A stretch of 64,000 nt of DNA from Romanomermis culicivorax (taxonomy: Eukaryota; Nematoda; Enoplea; Mermithida; Mermithidae). Shown here piece by piece: positions 57,713 through 64,000 of the stretch. The notes beneath the pieces were generated by a model. That model saw only the letters and a program-made list of their open reading frames with translations, was not told where the DNA came from and did no database searches. The DNA lies in NCBI GenBank assembly GCA_963922205.1, contig CAWUHX010000020.1, positions 1 to 64,000 on the forward strand. Direction: 5' to 3'. Numbering within the stretch: position 1 is the first letter of the stretch; each line of letters begins with the position of its first letter. The position numbers were made by a program, and so were the translations under genes.

Positions 57713-58659
57713 CACTGTTTTTTTTCCATGAACTTCTTTCCACAAATGTGGAAAGAGGTCAAATTTTTTTTTCACATGTGGAAAATTTTTTTTTTCGTCT
57801 CAAAATCCTCGTTTTTTCGCTTAAAAATGCTCACAGACGCTTTATTGCACTGTTTTTGAGCTTTTTCAAGCCTTCCGGTGTTTTTAGAGGTTAATTCATT
57901 AAAATTGAAAAAAATTGAAATGCTCGACTTTAAAGCCTAATCTACTAGCATTGTGGAACAAATTTTCTAGCAAACTATCCAAGAGCATAAATTGACTTTG
58001 AATTACATGAGAAATCGATGGTCAAGTCCTCTATGATGGCAAGTGAAAGTCCAAAAAAGATGCTAATCTTTCCCGCGCGAAGCGCCGGAAAAATTTTTTG
58101 AGGTAAGTATTGGCATTCTGCGACGCTGGAAAATTAATTTTCCGAACATTTATTTCAAGAATTAGATTCCAATTTTGTGTTCAAAAGTCGAAATTTCTAG
58201 AATTTTACTTCAAAAATTTTAAAATCTGTAATTTATTTGAAAACTCTCATGAACTTGGTTGAAAATATATGAGTAAGAAGAGTATATTTCCGAAAGATAT
58301 TTCCACGAAGCTTTTGAATTGATTTTACGCTAGCAAAGAAATAATCGCATCAAAAAGCATAGAGACTTGATCTTTGTCGAAAGGAAAAAAAGCGAATCTT
58401 CGTTAAATATCATGAAGATTACCAATTAAAACATGATATAATACGTTCAAGATGATGAAAACTATTATAGATTAAGTGATAAATGAAGGTAGACATGATA
58501 AAAGCCGCGCCTGAGCTACTGAATAAATAATGATGATTATTGCATCTTTTCAATATGAAAACCCCAAATTTTTCTTCCACATTAGTGGAAAGACCTCAAA
58601 AATTTTTTCCACATTCCAGATTTTTTTCCACATAGTGCAAATGTGGAAAAAAAACAGTG
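57713..58659. mobile_element. hAT-type element, TTCCACA word variant
   Basis: The ends CACTGTTTTTTTTCC and, inverted, CACTGTTTTTTTTCC match exactly. Next come TTTCCACAAATGTGGAAAG and GGTC on the left, and CCACA/TGTGG words at four positions on the right (58575-58650). Flanks CCCCCAAC and CCCCAAAC agree at 7 of 8. A GC hairpin is near 58078. The interior 57945-58530 is shared with 9752-10345. Inserted in family E. Confidence 0.78.
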
Positions 58660-58684
58660 CCCCAAACTGGTCGGAGGTCTTAAG

Positions 58685-59522
58685 CAGCGTTTTATTTTTG
58701 TGCACGGACATTTGTGCCAATTGGCACAAGAGACCAAAAAAATTTGTGCCAATGGCACAAAAAATTTTTTTCACTAGAGACATACTGAAAACTACGGGAA
58801 AGTTTTAGGCCAAAAGTTTGATAATTGTTTAACGCATTAATTTTTTGTAAAAATCGTGCCCAACCCATTTTTCAGCTAACCATGTCAGTGAAAAGAGAAA
58901 AAACTGTGCAACAAAGTAGTTCATGGAATCCCAAAAAGAAATGGAACGCTGAGATAATTTAAATAGCTCTAGAATTGTTCTGGAAGTTCAAATTGATTAA
59001 ATTTTCGACTACGAACAAACATCTATGTTATGTTTATGTATATTTAACAACCATGTAAAGACTAGAGAAAATAAAGTCAACAATCGCGTTGATTTTCGAT
59101 CGAAACATTGTGCCAATATCAACGATATCGATTTTTCTATTTAAATCAATCAAACACAAAAAGTAACAATTTCAGTTTTAAATCCGAATCTGACTGAATG
59201 AAGAGAGAATATTCAGAATTTCTTTTCACTCATCAGTCTTGACAGCCTATAAAGTTTGCTGCAACGATACTAATACACTGTTCAAAGAGAAATCGTTCGC
59301 GTTCGGGTCAAATATACGAATAGGAAATATTATATTCATTGATTCGGCGCGAAGCGCCGAAAAATTTTTGCGTTTGCAGCCCTAAAACGTCTAAAAATCA
59401 AGGAAGTTTTATGTTTGATAAGCCAAAAATTTTTTGCCAATTGGCACAAATGCTCAAAATTTTTTGTGCCATTCCAAATTTTTTTGTGCCAAAAACCATG
59501 TTTTGGCACAAAAAAAACACTG
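58685..59522. mobile_element. hAT-type element, TTGTGCCA word variant
   Basis: The left end is CAGCGTTTTATTTTTGTGC and the right end AAAAAAAACACTG. It is flanked by GTCTTAAG at 58677-58684 and 59523-59530, perfect. TTGTGCCAATTGGCACAAG and GTGCCAATGGCACAA lie on the left; GCCAATTGGCACAA, GTGCCATTCC and TTTTGGCACAA on the right. A GC hairpin is at 59343-59357. The centre encodes nothing recognised. Confidence 0.86.
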
Positions 59523-59530
59523 GTCTTAAG

Positions 59531-60209
59531 GGTGGTGCGGTGCGGGGCGGGGTTGGGTATATGGTTGACCAAGTTGAGGGTGGTGGACCCAACATTCGGG
59601 TATATGGTTCGACCAACTTGGAGGTGGGTCCCCTCTCCACCGCCAATTACAGGTAATGCGGATTGCGGATCTAAACTTTTATGAGGAAATAACGGTGGGT
59701 GTGGTTAAAAATTTTTAAGCCGCAGTCTTTTCACTGTATTTGATGCTAGGGTTACTATAACTACGTACGTTTGTTTACTTTTGATAACTGACACGCAATG
59801 TGGTCGTAATGGAACTCATATTCAAAATCAAGGGAGGCTCACTGATCCTATTCAGAAAAGTTTTGATGCAGATTCCTTGAGGATTATCTTTCTCAAAGAT
59901 TGTGAACCACATGCGTACTTCCTGTTTTATAGTATAAGACTGCGCTTGCTGAACCTTCAACCGCACCTTATATCACATCAAACTAAATAGCCGCTAAGGT
60001 AGATTCGTATATTAATTTAATGTTAAAATATATCACGTAATATGTACAGTCGTCGTAAATAAATGCTCCGTGAGTGGAAGTTTTTATTTTCGAAATTTAT
60101 TTCTTCAAGATACTGTTTTAAAAATCAGGCAATTTTTAACTGGTAGCAGTTTGAAAACGTCAATGTATACAACTGATCAGTAGCATCGCTGGCGAAGCCG
60201 AATTTTCCA
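59531..60209. other. Family E end and unassigned sequence before the ShKT exon
   Basis: 59531-59656 is an inverted family E end (GGGTATATGGTT, GACCAACTTGG, CCAATTACAGGTAATG). From 59657 to the ShKT exon I recognise no gene or repeat; it may contain the 3' UTR of the ShKT gene. Confidence 0.45.
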
Positions 60210-60512
60210 TCAACAATTCACGGCACATGATTTAGGGCAATTTAAACGCATAAATGTAATATGGTCCGACATATGACATAGTCCCCTTCTGGCCCAAATG
60301 ATGCAATGTTCGGGTAAAATATCGTTCAGGCTGTCGACGCAAGCCTCTCGTTTGTTCATTGGCCTGACCGATCTTTTAATTTTTATTGTGCTTCCAACAT
60401 GGGGTAAAAATTTATAGCATTGGCCGCATGTGAATGGGCATTCCCTCAGTGCCCACTCACTGTCCAGGCATCTTGGAGTGAAAAATTGGTATATTAGTTC
60501 AATAATAATCAA
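60210..60512 (-). CDS. ShKT-domain protein, C-terminal exon (partial)
   Basis: The minus-strand exon ends at TGA 60210-60212. Its last 44 residues form one complete ShKT domain with all six cysteines (ACVDSLNDIL, EHCIIWARRGLCHM, NCPKSCAVNC). Before it is the C-terminal half of another (RCLDSEWALRECPF, TCGQC), so the first cysteines are in an upstream exon. A splice acceptor is plausible at ATTTTTCACTCCAAG. ShKT domains are small disulfide-rich modules found in secreted proteins of many invertebrates, often attached to peptidases or peroxidases and only sometimes in venom peptides. With only the tail visible I cannot say which type this is. Upstream exons were not found; a retrotransposon occupies the next 3 kb. 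Confidence 0.7.
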   Translation of the reverse strand: MIIIELIYQFFTPRCLDSEWALRECPFTCGQCYKFLPHVGSTIKIKRSVRPMNKREACVDSLNDILPEHCIIWARRGLCHMSDHITFMRLNCPKSCAVNC

Positions 60513-60529
60513 TGCAGTAAATTGGTAAA

Positions 60530-60572
60530 TAATAGTGGTAGTAGCAGTAGTAGTAGTAATAGTAGTAAGTAG
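60530..60572 (+). repeat. (AGT)n microsatellite
   Basis: Imperfect GTAGTAGCAGTAGTAGTAG tract about 20 bases from the ShKT exon border. It is followed to 60725 by three loose copies of a GTATGGTTAAGCATA-containing segment. Confidence 0.85.
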
Positions 60573-60911
60573 TAAGGCCGGCCTGTATATGTTGTATGGT
60601 TAAGCATATCCCTATCTTTTGTGTAGGACCTATAATTTGTCATTTTTGGCCGATTTATAGGTCATATGGTTAACATATACGGTCTATTTTTCTGTCAATT
60701 TATAAGTAGTATGGTTAAGCATGCAGGTTCTGGAGTTACCATAATAGTTGAATTACAGTAATATTTGGATTATGGTAAACGTAAAGTTAGGGTAATAGTC
60801 CTGTTACTGTAGGTGGAAAAGGAAAATTAATGACGAACAAAAAATGGAAAAAGGAAAACTAAAATGAACAAAAAATAGAAAAGAAATAAAAGGAAAGCAT
60901 GTATAAAAAAC

Positions 60912-60937
60912 GACTTCCTCCGTGGGCAGAGGAAGTC
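60912..60937. repeat. Perfect 9-bp stem hairpin
   Basis: GACTTCCTC and GAGGAAGTC flank the 8-base loop CGTGGGCA. It is followed by TTTCAAAAATTTGCGCCCC. Its position ahead of the retrotransposon coding remains could mark the 5' end of that element or of a separate RNA gene; function unknown. Confidence 0.5.
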
Positions 60938-61331
60938 TTTCAAAAATTTGCGCCCCTGGACCCCCTTTGACAAAAAGTTCGGCAATAAACGAGTTGTAGC
61001 TACATTGTGTTTTATTCCGAGTATCTCGATTGATTACTTTAGGATTTTATATATTGTTCGAGACGTGAAACCGAACAATGTGGAAAGCGAAATTCGAGTC
61101 GAATACGAATCAACGGAATACTTCTCAACAAATTCCGATTGATTCAAACAACTGCATGAAATGTTCGTCAATTTCGACAGGAAAAGATCCAGATTAGGAA
61201 ATTATTAAAAGAGATAAAGTTGACTTACTCAGTGGAGGTGAACCTGAAAAATTATTGGTTCCAGGAGTGGGCTGCCCAGCTGAAGTAATCATCAATGAGA
61301 ATACCTTCATTGAATTTAAGTACCTCTCACA

Positions 61332-61742
61332 AACCATGCTAGATGTGTTATGTGTAATAAAACTTTCAAAGCAGGACAGGCATCTAAAGACAGCATCAGC
61401 CGCCATTTGACAAACAAACATATGGTGAAGGTTTCAGGATGTATCTACAAATATCGATTTTGCAGTTTTGTATCTCACTCGAAATGTGCTCTTAGGGAGG
61501 TTAAAGGTCAGGTGTCTGTAATCCACCCGAGTTATATGATGGAAACTACGGAAAAACTTCAGTTTTCATGCCCATTGCATGCACAAGCTAAACATGAACG
61601 TCCATCTTATCAATCAGTTAAAAACCTTCTTAATTCTAAACATCAGTTAAACTCTAGATCTATGGAGATTATGGTAAGGAATGAAAATCTTGAACAGCCT
61701 GTGATCGTTGGCAGAATCAAAAAGCTGAATGTGCTCTCATGA
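61332..61742 (+). pseudogene. N-terminal zinc-finger region of the NeSL-like ORF
   Basis: The frame reads ARCVMCNKTFKAGQ, SRHLTNKHMVKVSG, giving a C-x2-C and H-x4-H finger of the type that NeSL and R2 proteins use for nucleic-acid binding. The preceding 100 bases continue the protein in another frame (DKVDLLSGGEPEKLL, ENTFIEFK). A second cysteine cluster (YKYRFCSFVS) follows. The segment ends in TGA at 61740-61742. Confidence 0.65.
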
Positions 61743-61904
61743 TGCATTAAGCTTTGGCCCAAAGTTCCCCATTGTTGAAGAAAACGAAAAGCCATTAGAT
61801 CCATTCTCGTATTCTAATTTCAATATTGACGAAGTAGATCCGAGCTTTTTACGCACTCAAAATCAGTATAGATTCCATATCACATCATTTTTGAATACCT
61901 GAAT

Positions 61905-62270
61905 TTGTTCATTATGCCACATTTTCCTGGAACATTTTTGATTGATCCAATTGTGTGGCAGTGTGAGTTGTCACATTTATCAATGCCAAAGCTCATCAAT
62001 GTACGAGTAAAATACAACACTGTAACATTACTAGTTTTTTGGGAAAATAATCACTGGGTCGTTGTTATTTTTACTTGTGAAAACAAAACAGCCTACTACT
62101 ATGACTTTTCTAGGAGACCGCTGGAGCCCACGCTGGATATTATGATGAAAATTCTCAATCACTTCTTGAACACCCCAAATGAGATCCTGAACCTTGTTAT
62201 GCCGCAAACCAAAACATACCCAATTCAGTCATTTGAAACTAAAGGCAACTGTGGTGTGTATGCAGGTTGA
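61905..62270 (+). pseudogene. Ulp1-like C48 cysteine peptidase domain of the retrotransposon
   Basis: The full catalytic set of a Ulp1/SUMO-protease fold is present: His in ENNHWVVVIF (residue 50 of this frame), Asp in AYYYDFSRRP (67), Gln in YPIQSFETKG (108) and Cys in GNCGVYAG (116). Such domains occur in NeSL and Utopia retrotransposon proteins and are thought to process the polyprotein. The frame opens near 61905 and stops just after the Cys region, so the domain survives in a broken ORF. Confidence 0.8.
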
Positions 62271-63015
62271 AAACTTTCTGAATCATCAGCCCTTACAATT
62301 CTCCAGCCGAGTAGTTCATGCATGGCGAAAAACTTCACTGAGCATGTTTGGATCATATTAGGACAAACAGAAAGTAACATTTATTGATAAATCATTTTCA
62401 AATTCAACACTTGGAATCGAATATTCTCATAACAAAATTTACGAAGTTTCAACTGCAAGGGATTTAGATGCATGGTTAAATCAAGTACCATGTTCTTGGA
62501 AACGAAATGGGGAAACTTGGGAGATATTTAAAAACGTGGTGGCTAATTTTCTGGGAAAAGTAAAGTCACAGTGTGATCAGAAAAAGAAACAAGCCAGGAA
62601 TGAAGTCAAAAGCGGCATAAAATCAGGATTTTTGGTGGCAACTTGCAACCTCCGGCCTTTGATCCAGAAGAATCATCTCGACTTCAGAAATGTTATATTG
62701 CATCAAAAAAGAAAGCTATGAGACAGATGCTGAACAGTGAGGCTAGCGATTATTCCTTAGATGCATCCAAAGTACCTAATTTTTTCGAATCAGTTTATGC
62801 CAAGCAAACAAGTGATATGTGTGTTACTGCATTGCCATTGACTAATTCACTGCCTGAAAGCATCACAGAAAAGTGTTGTGTTCCTTTTACTGATGAAGAA
62901 GATAGATTGTCAGTGAGAAATGCTCCAAACTCATCACTGGCATGGACTACATGACCTACTCAGATTACAGATATTTTGATTCAACAGGATGAAAACTGTG
63001 CAGAATTTTTAATAT

Positions 63016-63916
63016 ATGTTTGGAAAAAAGAGAATCCCAAAAGCCTGGAAAAGTTCAAAAATTATTCTCATATACAAAAAGGGAGACAAAAACGATCTTT
63101 CGAATTGGAGACCTATTGCCCTAAACCTCACGATCTACAAGCTTTATGCATCTCCATGGGTGTGTTCTGTTTTACGATTACACCAGCTATTGAAACAAAA
63201 TGATATCGGCCGATGTATTTATGGTGATGAGCAGAAAGGCTTCTTACCCAAGGAAGGATATGCAGAACATATATTTCTATTAGAAGATATCATTCAGTTC
63301 CACATGAGCTTATATGTTCAATGCTAGAGAACCTAAAATTTCCATCCCTTTTTGGTGATATTGTCCGAGACATATATACCAATAACACTATTCTAAATTC
63401 ATGGCAAAGAAAGCCGAAAAGTCGACGTTAAATCTGGGATTTAGCAAGGGGACCCTATGAGTCCTTTACTTGTCAACATTGCCATAGAAGCCATTGCGTG
63501 GCGGATGAAGCAAACATATCTACCCGACAGCTACACTGGACTCAATCAAAAATTTGTGATTTTTGTTTATGCTGATGACATTGTGCTGGTGTCAAAGAAG
63601 CAGGATAAGATGCAAATGATGCTTGATGATATCTGAAATCGTATGAAACGTGTACACTTAAACAGAGGATCAAGTGTCAATCAACAATTTTACATCGATA
63701 AGACTATTATGCCAGCATTAAGCGGCTGTGAAGCCTATTCTTATTTGGGCAACACCACAAGGTGTTAACTCTGCTTGCCAGCTCCAGGAAAACATACTTC
63801 AGGCCATTAATGATATAGAGACAATTGAAAAATCTGCTTTGGCCCCATGGCGAAAATTGGATGTGATAAAAACGTTTGTTTTGCCATGCTTTAGACACAT
63901 TATCCATTTTGCTTAG
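63016..63916 (+). pseudogene. Reverse transcriptase domain of the NeSL-like retrotransposon
   Basis: The motifs are in order: IPKAWKSSKIILIYKKGDKN and LSNWRPIALN (RT0-2), then DEQKGFLPKEG with EHIFLLEDII, GDPMSPLLVNIAIEAIAWRM, and the catalytic FVYADDIVLVSKKQD. After it come YSYLG, APWRKLDVIKTFVLPCFRH and, at the window edge, ARKICHLPK, which are the thumb and linker. At least three frame changes (near 63327, 63440 and 63750) and internal stops show the copy is inactive. The downstream endonuclease would lie beyond 64000. Confidence 0.85.
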
Positions 63917-64000
63917 CCATAAAAAATTGATTTCCATACTTTTGACAACAATGTCATAAGAAATGCCAGAAAAATTTGCCATCTACCAAAATATTCTGCT

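Larger units (their letters stand above)
61218..64000 (+). mobile_element. NeSL/Utopia-like non-LTR retrotransposon, degraded, open at window end
   Basis: In order along the plus strand are a C2H2 finger, a Ulp1-type (C48) cysteine peptidase and an R2/NeSL-type reverse transcriptase. That combination is known from the NeSL and Utopia groups of non-LTR elements, which also carry a restriction-like endonuclease downstream; that part would lie past 64000. The reading frame is broken by several frameshifts and stops (for example near 61318, 61741, 61900, 62270, 62952, 63327, 63636). The 5' boundary is unclear: coding similarity starts near 61218 and may extend to the hairpin at 60912. Confidence 0.82.

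Noticed and set aside
56936..57894. Several overlapping Pro/Gly-rich frames on both strands
   Set aside because: They run through G and C homopolymers and known repeat ends, overlap each other on both strands and match no protein family.
60948..61142. Frame with RDVKPNN, recalling the kinase HRDVKPxN loop
   Set aside because: No other kinase motif (DFG, glycine loop) is nearby, and the segment abuts a retrotransposon.

Overview
The window is genomic DNA from an animal, probably an invertebrate. It is AT-rich with many introns and a great deal of transposon sequence. Four spliced protein genes could be assembled by hand from conserved blocks, GT/AG junctions and matching codon phase: the 3' part of FANCD2 (+, 3902-24511), a C/EBP-like bZIP transcription factor (+, 27608-36976), UPF3 (-, 39919-45025) and CTP:phosphocholine cytidylyltransferase PCYT1 (-, 45912-51199). 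A tRNA-Arg(CCG) lies inside the last UPF3 intron, and a partial gene with ShKT domains is at 60.2-60.5 kb. I cannot name the lineage. These genes occur across Metazoa, and ShKT domains, hAT, PIF/Harbinger, CR1-like and NeSL/Utopia-like elements fit many invertebrate phyla.

Layout. 0-3.9 kb: a cDNA-library adapter sequence at 17-41, then short hAT-type repeats and one decayed hAT element with a transposase relic. 3.9-24.5 kb: FANCD2 exons separated by transposon-filled introns, one of which holds a PIF/Harbinger element. 24.5-27.6 kb: spacer with a degenerate tandem array and a small inverted-repeat element. 27.6-37 kb: the bZIP gene, whose sixth intron holds a nest of elements several layers deep. 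37-39.9 kb: spacer with a large fold-back element. 39.9-51.2 kb: UPF3 and PCYT1 in tandem on the minus strand, about 0.9 kb apart. 51.2-60.2 kb: no host gene seen, almost entirely hAT-type elements plus a CR1-like LINE fragment. 60.2-64 kb: the ShKT exon and a degraded NeSL/Utopia-like non-LTR retrotransposon running off the window.

The most unusual signal is in the repeats. Many are non-autonomous hAT-type elements whose borders can be set by matching 8-bp target-site duplications. Several share one end architecture: CA(G/C)TG or CAGG, a run of T, then a short word repeated directly and inverted at fixed spacings. The word differs between elements yet is the same at all its positions within one element. 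I recognise variants built on TTCCACA, TTGTGCCA, GTTGCAC, CATTTGC, TGCAGAA and TTCCCC. Most also carry an interior GC hairpin of the form CGGCGC-NNN-GCGCCG beside an A/T run. This would fit repeated switching of transposase binding specificity, but that is inference.

The host genes are unrelated housekeeping and regulatory genes (crosslink repair, transcription, nonsense-mediated decay, phosphatidylcholine synthesis). Their introns show how the repeats have accumulated without evidently breaking splice sites, apart from one apparent frameshift in FANCD2.
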